A DNA stretch of 64,000 bases from Skermanella stibiiresistens SB22 (GTDB lineage Bacteria; Pseudomonadota; Alphaproteobacteria; Azospirillales; Azospirillaceae), in the NCBI RefSeq assembly GCF_000576635.1, contig NZ_AVFL01000022.1, positions 1 through 64,000 of the forward strand, written 5' to 3'. Under the pieces are notes generated by a model, which was not told the origin of the DNA, ran no database searches, and was given only the letters and a program-made list of their open reading frames with translations. A program made the translations under genes and the position numbers. Each line of letters begins with the position of its first letter. The first letter of the stretch is position 1. Below, one piece after another: positions 34,010 to 43,689 of this stretch.

Positions 34010-36055
34010 ATGCCAAGCACCAGAATCGCGGGGCCGCGTAGCGCCGCTCTCGTCGGCCCCTATCTCAGCGGCAAGACCACCCTGATGGAAAGCCTGCTGT
34101 TCGCCGCCGGCGCCATCACCCGCAAGGGTAACGTCAAGGACGGCAACACGGTCGGCGACAGCGCGCCCGAGGCGCGCGCCCGCAAGATGAGCGTCGAGGT
34201 CGGGCTGGCCAGCGCCGACTATCTCGGCGAGCGCTGGACCTTCCTGGACTGCCCCGGCTCGGTCGAACTGCCGGCCGAGGCGCAGGCGGCGCTGATGGTG
34301 GCCGATGTCGCGGTCGTCGTGTGCGAACCCACGCCGGACAAGGCGCCGATGCTGGCCCCGCTGTTCAAGTTCCTGGACGACAACGGCATCCCGCACATGC
34401 TGTTCGTCAACAAGGTCGACGCTTTGGGCAATCAGGACATCCGGGTGCGCGACCTGATGCAGGCGCTGCAGGCGTCCTCGGCCCGTCCCCTGGTGCTGCG
34501 CCAAGTCCCGATCCGCGAGGGCGACACCGTGACCGGCTGCGTCGATCTGGTCAGCGAGCGGGCCTATCACTACAACCCGCACGCCCCGTCCAACCTCGTC
34601 CAGGTGCCCGACACGGTGCGCGAGCGCGAACAGGCCGCCCGCCAGGAATTGCTGGAGGCGCTGGCCGATTTCGACGACGGCCTGCTGGAGCAGCTGCTGG
34701 AGGACGTGGCGCCCGACAGGGGGGCGGTTTACCAGCAATTGGCCAAGGATCTGGCGTCGGACCTGATCGTCCCGGTCTTTATCGGCTCGGCCGAGAACGA
34801 CAACGGCGTGCGCCGCCTGCTGAAGGCGCTGCGCCACGAGACACCCGAGGTCGCCACCACGGCGGCCCGGCTGGGGATCCCGCTGGAAGCGGGTGTGGTG
34901 GCGCAGGTCTTCAAGACCTACCACGCGCCGCACGCCGGCAAGCTCAGCTTTTCCAGGGTTTGGAAAGGCGAGGTCACCGACGGCATGACCTTGGGGGGCG
35001 AGAGGGTCAGCGGTGTTTACCGCATGCATGGCCACGACCAGCACAAGCTGCCGTCGGCCGGCGCTGGCGAGGTCGTGGCCCTGAGCCGGATGGAACGCGC
35101 CGCCACCGGCGAGGTGCTGGACGACCAGGGCGCCCGTGCCAAGGCGCCGCTGTGGCCGGCGGCTCCGGCGCCGGTCTACTCCCTCGCCATCTCGGCCGAG
35201 CAGCGCAACGACGAGGTCAAGTTGAGCGGCGCGCTCGCCAAGCTGACCGAGGAGGATCAGGCCCTGTCGGTCCACCAGAACCCCGACACCGGCGAGATCG
35301 TGCTGTGGGGCCAGGGCGACATCCATCTCCAGCTCGCGATGGACCGGCTGCGCACCAAGTACAACCTGCCGGTCCGCTCACGGGCGCCGCAGGTCGCCTA
35401 CAAGGAGACGATCCGCAAGGGGGCGGCGCAGCATTCCCGGTTCAAGCGCCAGACCGGCGGCCACGGGCAGTTCGCCGATGTCCATGTCGAGGTGGCGCCG
35501 CTGCCGCGCGGGAGCGGATTCGCCTTCGATGAGAAGGTGGTCGGCGGCGTGGTGCCGCGCCAGTTCATCCCGGCGGTCGAGGCGGGGGTCAAGGAGTACT
35601 TGGTCCAGGGGCCGCTGGGTTTTCCCGTGGTCGATGTCGCGGTGACGCTGACCAGCGGCCAGTTCCACGCGGTCGACAGCAGCGAGCAGGCGTTCAAGAC
35701 CGCCGGGCGGATGGCGATGGGCGAGGCGATGCCGAAATGCGACCCGGTCCTGCTGGAGCCGATCCTGCAGGTGACCATCGCGGCGCCGGCCGAGTTCACG
35801 CCCAAGGTGCAGCGCCTGATCACCGGCCGGCGCGGCCAGATCCTGGGCTTCGACGGCCGGGCGGGATGGGACGGCTGGGACGAGGTCAAGGCGCTGATGC
35901 CGGAGGCCGAGGCCAGGGACCTGATCGTCGAGCTGCGGTCGCTGACCCTGGGCCTCGGGGTGTTCACCACCCGCTTCGATCATCTGGCGGAACTGACCGG
36001 ACGGCTGGCCGACCGGGCGGTCGAGATCCGGCAGTCGATGGTGGCGGCGCAGTAG
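34010..36055 (+). CDS. Elongation factor G-like translational GTPase
   Basis: A 681-residue protein with the EF-G domain order: GTPase (about 1-265), domain II (about 290-370), domains III-V (about 390-680). The P loop is GPYLSGKTTL (16-25) rather than GHVDAGKTT, switch II reads DCPGS (80-84) where EF-G has DTPGH, so the catalytic histidine position is serine; NKVD (G4) is present. Domain IV has the family signature RQTGGHGQFADVHVEV. It is probably a second, specialised EF-G (fusA2-like) and not the main translocase. GGGAGG precedes the chosen ATG; a longer frame to 33725 is rejected. Confidence 0.9.
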   Translation: MPSTRIAGPRSAALVGPYLSGKTTLMESLLFAAGAITRKGNVKDGNTVGDSAPEARARKMSVEVGLASADYLGERWTFLDCPGSVELPAEAQAALMVADVAVVVCEPTPDKAPMLAPLFKFLDDNGIPHMLFVNKVDALGNQDIRVRDLMQALQASSARPLVLRQVPIREGDTVTGCVDLVSERAYHYNPHAPSNLVQVPDTVREREQAARQELLEALADFDDGLLEQLLEDVAPDRGAVYQQLAKDLASDLIVPVFIGSAENDNGVRRLLKALRHETPEVATTAARLGIPLEAGVVAQVFKTYHAPHAGKLSFSRVWKGEVTDGMTLGGERVSGVYRMHGHDQHKLPSAGAGEVVALSRMERAATGEVLDDQGARAKAPLWPAAPAPVYSLAISAEQRNDEVKLSGALAKLTEEDQALSVHQNPDTGEIVLWGQGDIHLQLAMDRLRTKYNLPVRSRAPQVAYKETIRKGAAQHSRFKRQTGGHGQFADVHVEVAPLPRGSGFAFDEKVVGGVVPRQFIPAVEAGVKEYLVQGPLGFPVVDVAVTLTSGQFHAVDSSEQAFKTAGRMAMGEAMPKCDPVLLEPILQVTIAAPAEFTPKVQRLITGRRGQILGFDGRAGWDGWDEVKALMPEAEARDLIVELRSLTLGLGVFTTRFDHLAELTGRLADRAVEIRQSMVAAQ

Positions 36056-36141
36056 GCGGCCCGCGACAGGATGTGGCGGGGATGGCGCGCGGGATTTCGT
36101 CATTTCCACTTGTATATAGCGATTGGGGCGCCGCACTCTCC

Positions 36142-36171
36142 GGTCAGGCCGGACCCGCATCCGGCCTGACC
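36142..36171 (+). promoter_or_regulatory. Strong stem-loop in the leader of the mop gene
   Basis: A perfect 11-bp stem (GGTCAGGCCGG with CCGGCCTGACC) around ACCCGCAT, followed after nine bases by the Shine-Dalgarno ACGGAGG of the mop gene. It lacks a T tract. It may be a terminator of the upstream gene, an RNA-stability element or a control element of mop. Confidence 0.5.
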
Positions 36172-36190
36172 AAGCAACGGAGGATGTTCC

Positions 36191-36397
36191 ATGAACCTGA
36201 GCGCGCGCAATCAACTGAAGGGCACCGTCGTCGAAGTGGCGAAGGGGCCGGTATCGGCCAAGGTCAAGATCGATATCGGCGGCGGCGTCATCGTCACCTC
36301 CAGCATCACCACGGAGTCGGCCACCGAGCTTGGCTTGGCGGTCGGCGACGGCGTCGTGGCGATCATCAAGTCCTCTGACGTCATGATCGGCAAATAG
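36191..36397 (+). CDS. Molbindin (Mop/TOBE domain) molybdate-binding protein
   Basis: A 68-residue protein consisting of one TOBE/Mop domain: MNLSARNQLKGTVVEVAKG, VKIDIGGGVIVTSSITTESATELGLAVGD and VAIIKSSDVMIGK. Molbindins form hexamers that store molybdate or tungstate in the cytoplasm. A strong ribosome site precedes it and hairpins flank it. The molybdoenzyme gene msrP lies 2 kb downstream. Confidence 0.93.
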   Translation: MNLSARNQLKGTVVEVAKGPVSAKVKIDIGGGVIVTSSITTESATELGLAVGDGVVAIIKSSDVMIGK

Positions 36398-36408
36398 CGA
36401 AACCCGCT

Positions 36409-36435
36409 GGGCCGGCCGCTCGCCAAGGCCGGCCC
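36409..36435 (+). terminator. Hairpin after the mop gene
   Basis: A perfect 9-bp stem (GGGCCGGCC with GGCCGGCCC) begins 11 bases after the mop stop. It has no T tract; a Rho-dependent or processing role is possible. Confidence 0.5.
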
Positions 36436-36640
36436 ACCCATCCGTGCCGCCCACCATTCTTCGAGCGTACGGCACCTTTTCGCCATTTCCTCGTTGAAAC
36501 AGGAGAATTCCATCCGAACCCAGTCCAGGACGGCGGCTGCGCGATGGTGAGCCCCCGATGGGGTTGACTTCGCCAGCGCATGGTCAAATTGGGTGGGCAG
36601 GGTGGAACAACCAATCCACAGTGTTTCAAGGAGCCAAGTC

Positions 36641-37147
36641 ATGGCATTCGAAAATTCAACCGCACAGTCGCATGAGCCGATGTCCGTCCACACCGGTATC
36701 GCCGAGGACCAGCGCAAGGCTTTGTCCGATGGTTTGGCCAAAGTATTGGCCGATACCTACACGTTGCTGGGCAAGACACATGGCTTTCACTGGAACGTGA
36801 CCGGCGCGCAGTTCCATAGCCTGCACGAGATGTTCGAGACGCAGTATACGGACCTGACCACGGCGGTCGACGAGATCGCCGAACGGATCCGCGCCCTTGG
36901 CTATTTCGCGCCGGGCAGCCTGAGCCAGTTCCTCAAGCTCAGCACGATCGAGGACGAGCATGGCGTTCCCGACGCGCGCGGCATGCTGGAGCAACTGGTC
37001 CGCGACAACGAGACCGTCACGCAGGCTTGCCGCGCCGTGGTCCAGATCTGTGACGAGGCCAACGACACCGTCACCGAGGACCTGATGAACCACCGCATGG
37101 ACGCCCACGAGAAGGCGGCCTGGATGTTGCGTTCGTCGATGAGCTGA
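36641..37147 (+). CDS. dps: Dps-family ferritin-like DNA-protection protein (copy 1)
   Basis: A 168-residue Dps protein. It oxidises and stores iron in a 12-subunit shell, using H2O2. The ferroxidase ligands are His50 (HWN), His62 (HEMFE), Asp77 and Glu81 (DEIAER). An N-terminal extension of about 20 residues might bind DNA, though it is not rich in lysine. AAGGAG precedes the ATG; an upstream ATG at 36593 is rejected. A second dps gene lies 520 bases downstream with a small unknown gene between; the two are clear paralogues. Confidence 0.93.
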   Translation: MAFENSTAQSHEPMSVHTGIAEDQRKALSDGLAKVLADTYTLLGKTHGFHWNVTGAQFHSLHEMFETQYTDLTTAVDEIAERIRALGYFAPGSLSQFLKLSTIEDEHGVPDARGMLEQLVRDNETVTQACRAVVQICDEANDTVTEDLMNHRMDAHEKAAWMLRSSMS

Positions 37148-37162
37148 GTGCGATGGGTTGAG

Positions 37163-37202
37163 CCCGGTGGCCCGGTGGCCTCGATGCCATCGGGCCACCG
37201 GG
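37163..37202 (+). terminator. Long hairpin after dps copy 1
   Basis: A 17-bp stem (37163-37179 with 37186-37202, one G-T pair) with the loop CTCGAT begins 15 bases after the dps stop. Only TTCGCC follows rather than a proper T tract. Confidence 0.6.
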
Positions 37203-37236
37203 TTCGCCGCTGTTTGGTCGAGGGAAAATCACCGTC

Positions 37237-37518
37237 ATGCCGTTCTTCGTCCTGGAACCCGTGCTTCCGCTCGCCCGCAAGTGGGAACACTACCGCAAGA
37301 CCCGCAAGCTGATCGTCCGCGCCCCGGACGAGTCATCGGCTCGGCAAGTCGCCGCCGGTCAGGCGGAGGTGGCGGGTCGCGAGGGCATGCATCTGCTGTT
37401 GCCGGAAGCCGACGAGGGCGAGGCCATGGCGAACCCCTGGCTCGATGCCGAATCGGCATCCTGTGTCGAAATGGACCCCGATGGCCCTCCCGAAGTGGTG
37501 AGCATGCAAGCCGATTGA
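37237..37518 (+). CDS. Small hypothetical protein between two dps genes
   Basis: A 93-residue soluble protein, MPFFVLEPVLPLARKWEHYRKTRKLIVRAP..., with a basic N-terminal half and an acidic C-terminal half. No family is recognised. The placement between two dps genes on one strand suggests, but does not show, a link to iron or stress physiology. No strong Shine-Dalgarno is present. Confidence 0.6.
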   Translation: MPFFVLEPVLPLARKWEHYRKTRKLIVRAPDESSARQVAAGQAEVAGREGMHLLLPEADEGEAMANPWLDAESASCVEMDPDGPPEVVSMQAD

Positions 37519-37561
37519 TCCGGCTGGTCAAGCGTTCCAGGCCGATCGTTCCGCCATGCGT

Positions 37562-37575
37562 TTGATGCAGATCAA
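37562..37575. promoter_or_regulatory. Perfect FNR/FixK-type box upstream of dps copy 2
   Basis: TTGAT-GCAG-ATCAA matches the FNR-family consensus at all ten positions. It is centred about 99 bases before the dps ATG at 37668; activation from -41.5 would put the start of transcription near 37610. Confidence 0.8.
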
Positions 37576-37667
37576 AACTTTGGAACGATTCTAAGGAGAT
37601 CGTTTGCGCATTGCCTTTTCGAGGCCCATATCTGACTGTGCAGACTGGGTTTTTGAGGGGATATGTC

Positions 37668-38138
37668 ATGCAGATCGATATTGGAATTTCAGAGACCGAC
37701 CGGCGCGAGATCGCCGAGGGCCTGTCCCGGCTGCTCGCCGACACCTACACGCTCTATTTGAAGACGCACAGCTTCCACTGGAACGTCACCGGCCCCATGT
37801 TCAACACGCTGCACCTCATGTTCGAGACGCAGTACAACGAGCTGGCGCTGGCCGTGGACCTGATCGCCGAGCGCATCCGCGCGCTGGGCTTCCCCGCTCC
37901 GGGCAGCTACGCCCAGTACGCGGCGCTGACCTCGATCCAGGAAGCGACCGACGTTCCCAAGGCCGACGAGATGATCCGCCAGCTGGTCGCCGGTCAGGAA
38001 GCGGTGGTCCGCACCGCCCGCTCCGTCTTCCCGGCGGCCGAGAAGGTCGGTGACGAGCCCACCGCCGATCTGCTGACCCAGCGCATGCAGCTCCATGAGA
38101 AGACCGCCTGGATGCTGCGCAGCATGCTGGAAGGCTGA
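37668..38138 (+). CDS. Dps-family ferritin-like protein (copy 2)
   Basis: A 156-residue Dps protein without the N-terminal extension of copy 1 and otherwise closely similar ([35 protein letters not shown]). The ferroxidase ligands His37, His49, Asp64 and Glu68 are present. GAGGGG before the ATG fixes the start at 37668. The FNR-type box upstream suggests low-oxygen induction, unlike the usual peroxide or stationary-phase control of dps. Confidence 0.93.
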   Translation: MQIDIGISETDRREIAEGLSRLLADTYTLYLKTHSFHWNVTGPMFNTLHLMFETQYNELALAVDLIAERIRALGFPAPGSYAQYAALTSIQEATDVPKADEMIRQLVAGQEAVVRTARSVFPAAEKVGDEPTADLLTQRMQLHEKTAWMLRSMLEG

Positions 38139-38299
38139 GGCCGACCCGGTTCGGGTGACATGGGTCGCGAGGGAGGGCGTTCCAGGAGCCCCCTCACGAC
38201 GCCATCACCCGAACTTGATTTGCGCGCGACGCGGTCCAAGGTCAAATCTAGCGGCGGGGACCCAAGAGCCCCGAAGAGGATTGCCTTGGAAGGAACGTC

Positions 38300-39295
38300 A
38301 TGCTGATCCGATCCAGACGGGGTTGGGAACTGCCCGAGTCGGCCGCCACGCCGGAAGAGGTTTTCCTGAACCGGCGCGGTTTGTTGAAGAGCTTTCTGGC
38401 GGCTCCCGCCATCGCGGCGGCGGGCTCCCTGATCGGTGGCCCCCTCCTGGCCGGGACGGCCTTTGGCCAGACGGAGATCGCGGCGGACGATCCGACCGCC
38501 AAGCTCTATCCGATGCCGCGCGACGAGCGCTTCAAGCTGGATCGCGCCATCACCGATCCGTCCGAGTCCACCACCTACACCAACTACTACGAGTTCGGCT
38601 CGCAGAAGAACATCTGGCGCGCCGCCCAGAAGCTGAAGCTACGTCCCTGGACGGTGACGTTCGACGGCATGGTCGAGCGGGAGAAGACCGTCGACATCGA
38701 CACCCTGCTGGCCCAGATGCCGTTGCAGGAGCGGCTCTACCGCCATCGCTGCGTCGAGGCGTGGTCCATGGCCGTGCCGTGGAGCGGCTTTCCCCTGAAA
38801 GCGCTGGTCGATTTCGCCCAGCCGCTCGGCTCCGCCAAATACGTCGTGATGAAGACCTTCCAGAACCCCGACATGGCGAGCGGCCAGCGCCAGTTCTGGT
38901 ACCCCTGGCCCTATGTCGAGGGCCTGACCATGGCCGAGGCGACCAATGAGCTGGCCTTCATGGTGACCGGCATGTACGGCAAGCCGGTGCCCAAGCAGAA
39001 CGGCGCGCCGCTGCGGCTGGCGGTGCCATGGAAATACGGGTTCAAGTCGATCAAGTCGATCGTCAGCCTCACCTTCACCGATCAGCGTCCCGTCAGTTTC
39101 TGGGAGAAGATCCAGGCCAGCGAATACGGCTTCTGGGCCAACGTCAATCCCGAGGTGCCGCACCCGCGCTGGAGCCAAGCCAAGGAGCGCGTGCTGGGGA
39201 CGGGCGAGACCGTGCCGACGCAGCTCTACAACGGCTATGGCGAGTTCGTCGCCGATCTCTACAAGGGACTGGAGGGCGAGCGGCTTTACCTTTGA
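38300..39295 (+). CDS. msrP: Protein-methionine-sulfoxide reductase catalytic subunit
   Basis: A 331-residue periplasmic molybdoenzyme (formerly YedY) that repairs oxidised methionines in envelope proteins. A twin-arginine signal (NRRGLLKSFLAAPAIAAAGS, Arg25-Arg26) precedes the sulfite-oxidase-type fold; Cys151 in YRHRCVEAWSM ligates molybdenum, and WYPWPYVEGLTMAEA and GAPLRLAVPWKYGFKSIKSI are family motifs. Its haem-b membrane partner MsrQ is normally next door but is absent here: the next genes are convergent. Confidence 0.95.
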   Translation: MLIRSRRGWELPESAATPEEVFLNRRGLLKSFLAAPAIAAAGSLIGGPLLAGTAFGQTEIAADDPTAKLYPMPRDERFKLDRAITDPSESTTYTNYYEFGSQKNIWRAAQKLKLRPWTVTFDGMVEREKTVDIDTLLAQMPLQERLYRHRCVEAWSMAVPWSGFPLKALVDFAQPLGSAKYVVMKTFQNPDMASGQRQFWYPWPYVEGLTMAEATNELAFMVTGMYGKPVPKQNGAPLRLAVPWKYGFKSIKSIVSLTFTDQRPVSFWEKIQASEYGFWANVNPEVPHPRWSQAKERVLGTGETVPTQLYNGYGEFVADLYKGLEGERLYL

Positions 39296-39302
39296 GCGGG
39301 GA

Positions 39303-39701
39303 TCACTCGCTGCCGATCTTGACGGCGTCCAGGCAGGCGAGGATGGCGTCGCTGTCGGCGACCATGGCCTCGGCGCTCACGATCGCGGACCCCTCGGGAT
39401 CGAGCCCGTTGTCGGGCGCTCCCTCGATCAGCAGCTGGGCGCCGCCCTTGATCGCGTTGAGGCAGTTGCGGATGGCGTGACGGTGCGGCCGGCTGAGCAG
39501 ATCGGCCGGCGCGCCGGTGCCGGTCAAGTCCCGGAGCGAGGCGATCGAGACCGAGATGTAGCCGACCATCTTGAGATCGTCCTCGTCGGTGATCCCGTCC
39601 TTGGCGGCGATCACACCGGCGGAGTGGGTGTCGATGGAGCCGGTCAGGCGCCTCAGCTCCCGATGGGACGCCTCGAGGGAGATTTGTCCGGCGCCGCTCA
39701 T
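39303..39701 (-). CDS. Small DHp-like (phosphotransfer) protein
   Basis: A 132-residue protein with no full kinase domain. Residues 71-95 (RPHRHAIRNCLNAIKGGAQLLIEG) resemble the phospho-accepting H box and first helix of a HisKA-type dimerisation domain, with His75 followed by N at +4, and no ATP-binding domain follows. Its start overlaps the stop of the response-regulator gene by four bases (ATGA), so the two are translationally coupled. I infer a phosphotransfer or regulatory partner of the upstream hybrid kinase; a different small-domain function is possible. Confidence 0.7.
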   Translation of the reverse strand: MSGAGQISLEASHRELRRLTGSIDTHSAGVIAAKDGITDEDDLKMVGYISVSIASLRDLTGTGAPADLLSRPHRHAIRNCLNAIKGGAQLLIEGAPDNGLDPEGSAIVSAEAMVADSDAILACLDAVKIGSE

Positions 39702-40084
39702 GATCCGGCCGCCAGACGGAACCGGTTCAATAGGGTCTCGATCTTCGACAACAGGCGGTCGATATCGACCGGCTTGGTCTCGAACTCGTCGCAGCCGGCC
39801 GCCATGGCGCGCTCCCTGTCCTCGGTCATCGCGTGGGCCGTCAGCGCCATCACCGGAATCGCCGATATCGTCGGATCGGCCTTGATCGTCCGGGTCGCCT
39901 GCCAGCCATCCATCACCGGCAGGCTCATGTCCATCAGCACGAGATCGGGCCGCTCGCGAATCGCCGTCTCGACACCGGCGGCGCCGTCGACCGCGACGAT
40001 CACCTGAAACCCCCGTCGGGTCAACCGGCGGGACAGCATGTCGCGGTTCAGGTCATTGTCTTCGACGATCAGGATACGAGTCAA
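39698..40084 (-). CDS. Single-domain response regulator
   Basis: A 128-residue receiver domain alone, with the acidic pair Glu8-Asp9, phospho-acceptor Asp52 ([13 protein letters not shown]), Thr in LTAHAM and Lys in ETKPVD, as in DivK- or CheY-like proteins. It has no output domain, so it works by protein contacts or as a phosphate relay. It overlaps both neighbours by four bases in an operon of hybrid kinase, receiver and DHp-like protein. Confidence 0.93.
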   Translation of the reverse strand: MTRILIVEDNDLNRDMLSRRLTRRGFQVIVAVDGAAGVETAIRERPDLVLMDMSLPVMDGWQATRTIKADPTISAIPVMALTAHAMTEDRERAMAAGCDEFETKPVDIDRLLSKIETLLNRFRLAAGS

Positions 40085-43000
40085 TCAACGCCTCCCGTCA
40101 CGGCCTCTCCAGATCGGATCATCAAACTGGCGAGTTCGCGATCGGCCTGCTCCCCCACGACCAGCCGGCGGACCGTCCTGACCAGATCGTCTCGTTCATA
40201 TGCACCCTTACGTAACACACGATCAACCAAGCCGTCCATCCGGACGGTGCGCTCGTCGTCGACATCCAGCGCCGTGACCACCACGATCGGGGTATCGTTC
40301 AACCGGCGGTCGCCGCGGATCAGATCGAGCACCTGGAAGCCGTCGGGCGCGGGCATGCCCAGATCCAGGACGACCACCAGCGGCCGGTGGGTCCGCATGA
40401 GATCGATGGCGCCCAAGCCATCCTCCGCCTCGATCACCTTGAAGCCGGCCCGTTCCAGGGTTCGGCGCAGCAGGTCGCGGGCGGAGGCGTCGTCATCGAC
40501 CACCAGCACGTCGCAACCGCTCGGCGCTTCAGGCTCGGAGCTGACCATCCCCAAGCTGGAGACGCGGTGGATCGCGTCCGCGATGGCCTCGGCGGAAGCG
40601 GGTTTCGCCAGGCACTCCGCCGCGTCGGCCAGGAGGTTGAACGGGATCGGCTCCGACCCCGACGGCACCAGCAGGATCTGGGGCGGGCAGGCCATGTCGA
40701 AGTCGGTCAGCAGGCTTTCCGGCAGGGACTGACCGTCGTGGCAGCGTAACTCGGCATCCAGCACCAGCAGGTCGGGCCGCAGGGCCCGCGCCATCCGCAG
40801 CCCCTCGCTGCCTCCGAAGGCGTGGAGGATCATCACGGAGACGGCCGAGGCATGGGCTGCCCGGCCGCGCTCCAGGGCGGCGTCGACCGCGTCGTGCAGT
40901 CGCGGGTCGTCATCGATCATCAGGACGCGGATCGTCCCGCCGCGGCTGGCCGGTGCCTCGGCTCCGGTGTCGGAGTCCCCGGCCAGGGCCGCGAGAGCGT
41001 CGTCGTCCAAGCCCGGACCACGGCTGGCCGAAGACTCTCCCGCCGACGCCCCGGCCGGGCGGGTGGCGGGCAGCGTGAGGGTGAAGGTGCTGCCCTTGCC
41101 CGGTTCGCTCGACACGGTGATCCTGCCGCCGAGCATGTCCGCGAAATGACGGCTGATCGCCAGCCCAAGCCCGCTGCCGCCATAGCGCCGGGTGGTGGAG
41201 GTGTCGGCCTGGGTGAAGCGGCGGAACAATCGGCTCAGCTGTTCGGGCGTCATGCCGATCCCGGTGTCGCTCACCCTGAACTCGACCGCCGGGCGCGCGC
41301 CCGGCAGGCAGCGCGCGGAAAGGCGGACCGTGCCGCCCGAGGTGAACTTGCAGGCGTTGCCGATCAGGTTCAGCAGGACTTGGCGGACCTTGGTCTGATC
41401 GGTCAGGAGAATGCCGATGCCATCATCCCCGTTCCCGTCCACGTCCAGTACAAGCCGGTTGCCGTTGGCCTCCGCCAGGGGCGAGGACATGGCGCCGACC
41501 TCCTCGATCAACTGGTCCACGTCGAACGGGGTGATGTCGACCGACATCCGGCCCGCCTCGATCTTCGACAGGTCGAGGATGTCGTTGATCAGGGCCAGCA
41601 GGTGCTTGCCGCTGCCGCGGATCTTCTCCAAGTCGGGAACGTAGGACTGGTCGCCGCGATCCTCCGCGTCCTCCGCCAGCATTTCGGCGTAGCCGATGAT
41701 GGCGTTCAGCGGCGTCCGCAGCTCGTGGCTCATGTTGGCCAGGAACTCGGATTTGCTGCGGTCGGCCGCCTCCGCCTGTTCCTTGGCGCGGCGCAGGATG
41801 TCGGCGCCGCGCTGCGCCTCGGTCACGTCGAAGAAGGTGCCCACCCGGCCGGCGATGGCGCCATCGGCTCCCCGGAAGACGGCCTCGCCGACCATCACCG
41901 TCCGCTCCTCGCCCTCGCCCGCGTTCCGCAGCACCGCCTCGTACTGGAGGATGCCGCCCTGGCCGTTGTCCGCGGCTGGGCCCCCGGCCGGATCGGAAGA
42001 ACCCAAGGAAGCGTCGCGGGTGAATTGGGCCCAATCCGCGCCGAACAGGTCGGTGGGCGTCATGCCCACCACGCCGTCGCGCGCGACGCCGGCGAATCGG
42101 GCGAAGTGACCGTTGCAGACGATGTACCGGCCTGTTGGATCGAGAACGAACAGGGGGACAGGGACGGTGTCCAGCAGCGTCGCCAATAGGCGGTTGCGCT
42201 CCTCCAGCGTGTCGGTGGTGGCGGCGATGGCGCGGCGCTGGGTGGCGATCCGCTGTCCCATGTCGATGACCCGGTGGGCCGTTCGCTCCAGTTCCAGGAT
42301 GTCGAAGCCGGGCGCCCGGTGGATGCCGGCTCCGGTGTCGGGATCCAGGTCGTCGCCGGAGCCGATCCGGTCGGTGAGCCGGTCGATCTCCCGCAAGGGG
42401 CGGCTTATCGCGTGGCTCATCGCCTGGGCGCGCCGGTAGAGCAGGGCGAAGAAGCAGGCGTAGAACAGCGTCACCCCCGCGATCAGCATCAGGCCGATCC
42501 GGTCGAAACGCTCCTTCAGCGCGGTGGCGTCGGCGAAGATGCTGGATTCCGGCGCCATCACCAGCAATCGCCAGCCGGTCTCGCCGATGGTCGCCCACGA
42601 CGCCAGCCGGGGATCGCCCAGGGTGATGGTGCCGGTCCCCGCGTCGGAACCGCCGATCAGCGCCGCCAGCGGCCTCAGGTCGGCGCGGCGGAAGATGTTG
42701 AAATCGTCGGGCTTGAATGTATCGGCCCTGATCGCCTCGTCGTAGCGGTGCGTCGTCAGTTCGGACAGGGCGAAATCCCGTTCGGCGGCGGGCGGCAGGG
42801 CCAGGATCACGCCGTCGCGGTTGAGCAAGACGGCGTAGCCGTTCCAGGGAAGTTCGAGCGCGGCGATCCGGTCCACGAAGCTGCCGACGGTGATATCGAC
42901 CCCAGCCACCCCTTCCAGGGTCCCGTCGACATATGCTGGCGCTATCGCGGACGCCATCCAGCCGCTCCCGGCGGGATCGACGTAGACATCGGTCCAGACG

Positions 43001-43689
43001 GTGCCGCGGCCGGGATTATGGCTGGCGTCTGCCTCGTAGTAGAAGTTGAAGCTGGGGATGTCCATCCGCTCGGCGTACTGGGTGGACACGTCGAAATAGG
43101 GATAGATCCGGTTGAGGCTGTCGCGCGTGTTCAGGTAGGTCTGAACGATCAGCGGATTGGTCAGCTTGAGGTTCTTGAGGAGCGGATCGAGCTGGGCCAG
43201 CCGCAACGCCTTCGCCCGCTCCGCCTCGCCGATCGGAACGATGCCGCTGTAGAAGGCGGCGCCCAGTCCGATGTCGCGCGTCGTGTGCCAGGAACCGCCC
43301 GGCCCCCAGGCGTAGCGTTCGGCCTCCTCCGGCGGCGCTCGCCAGGGAGTGCCGAAAGCGACTTCGGCCTGTCGGGCGAGCAGGGCCGCCGACGAGCCGA
43401 TGCCGACCAGGGTCGCGTTCAGGGTCTCCGCCTCCTGTCGCGCGGTGCGCCCCAGCTGGTCTCGCGCGACGCCGCGCATCGCCGACAGGTTCTCGTCGCG
43501 GACCAGCGCGTTGGAATGGAGGAAGAGCGCTATCAGGGCCAATTCGACGAGCACCAGCGGCATCAGGGCCGCGCGCAGGTACGATCCCCAGATCCAGCCG
43601 AGCAGGGAGCGCGGCTCCGCCTTGGGCGCGTTCGCCTGAGCGGGGATGGCTTGTGCGGATCTGGCTTGGATCTGGCTCGCGTTCCGCAT
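40081..43689 (-). CDS. Hybrid sensor histidine kinase with two receiver domains
   Basis: A 1202-residue membrane kinase. A transmembrane helix (about 35-57), a large periplasmic double-Cache domain (about 60-385), a second helix (about 392-415) and a HAMP-like linker are followed by a PAS domain (about 510-640), HisKA (His655 in [10 protein letters not shown]), HATPase ([26 protein letters not shown]), then two receiver domains. The first receiver (about 925-1060) is irregular, with [11 protein letters not shown] at its acceptor site; the second (about 1075-1195) is canonical with Asp1109 ([11 protein letters not shown]). It heads a three-gene operon. The Cache domain implies a small-molecule ligand, unknown here. 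Confidence 0.93.
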   Translation of the reverse strand: MRNASQIQARSAQAIPAQANAPKAEPRSLLGWIWGSYLRAALMPLVLVELALIALFLHSNALVRDENLSAMRGVARDQLGRTARQEAETLNATLVGIGSSAALLARQAEVAFGTPWRAPPEEAERYAWGPGGSWHTTRDIGLGAAFYSGIVPIGEAERAKALRLAQLDPLLKNLKLTNPLIVQTYLNTRDSLNRIYPYFDVSTQYAERMDIPSFNFYYEADASHNPGRGTVWTDVYVDPAGSGWMASAIAPAYVDGTLEGVAGVDITVGSFVDRIAALELPWNGYAVLLNRDGVILALPPAAERDFALSELTTHRYDEAIRADTFKPDDFNIFRRADLRPLAALIGGSDAGTGTITLGDPRLASWATIGETGWRLLVMAPESSIFADATALKERFDRIGLMLIAGVTLFYACFFALLYRRAQAMSHAISRPLREIDRLTDRIGSGDDLDPDTGAGIHRAPGFDILELERTAHRVIDMGQRIATQRRAIAATTDTLEERNRLLATLLDTVPVPLFVLDPTGRYIVCNGHFARFAGVARDGVVGMTPTDLFGADWAQFTRDASLGSSDPAGGPAADNGQGGILQYEAVLRNAGEGEERTVMVGEAVFRGADGAIAGRVGTFFDVTEAQRGADILRRAKEQAEAADRSKSEFLANMSHELRTPLNAIIGYAEMLAEDAEDRGDQSYVPDLEKIRGSGKHLLALINDILDLSKIEAGRMSVDITPFDVDQLIEEVGAMSSPLAEANGNRLVLDVDGNGDDGIGILLTDQTKVRQVLLNLIGNACKFTSGGTVRLSARCLPGARPAVEFRVSDTGIGMTPEQLSRLFRRFTQADTSTTRRYGGSGLGLAISRHFADMLGGRITVSSEPGKGSTFTLTLPATRPAGASAGESSASRGPGLDDDALAALAGDSDTGAEAPASRGGTIRVLMIDDDPRLHDAVDAALERGRAAHASAVSVMILHAFGGSEGLRMARALRPDLLVLDAELRCHDGQSLPESLLTDFDMACPPQILLVPSGSEPIPFNLLADAAECLAKPASAEAIADAIHRVSSLGMVSSEPEAPSGCDVLVVDDDASARDLLRRTLERAGFKVIEAEDGLGAIDLMRTHRPLVVVLDLGMPAPDGFQVLDLIRGDRRLNDTPIVVVTALDVDDERTVRMDGLVDRVLRKGAYERDDLVRTVRRLVVGEQADRELASLMIRSGEAVTGGVD

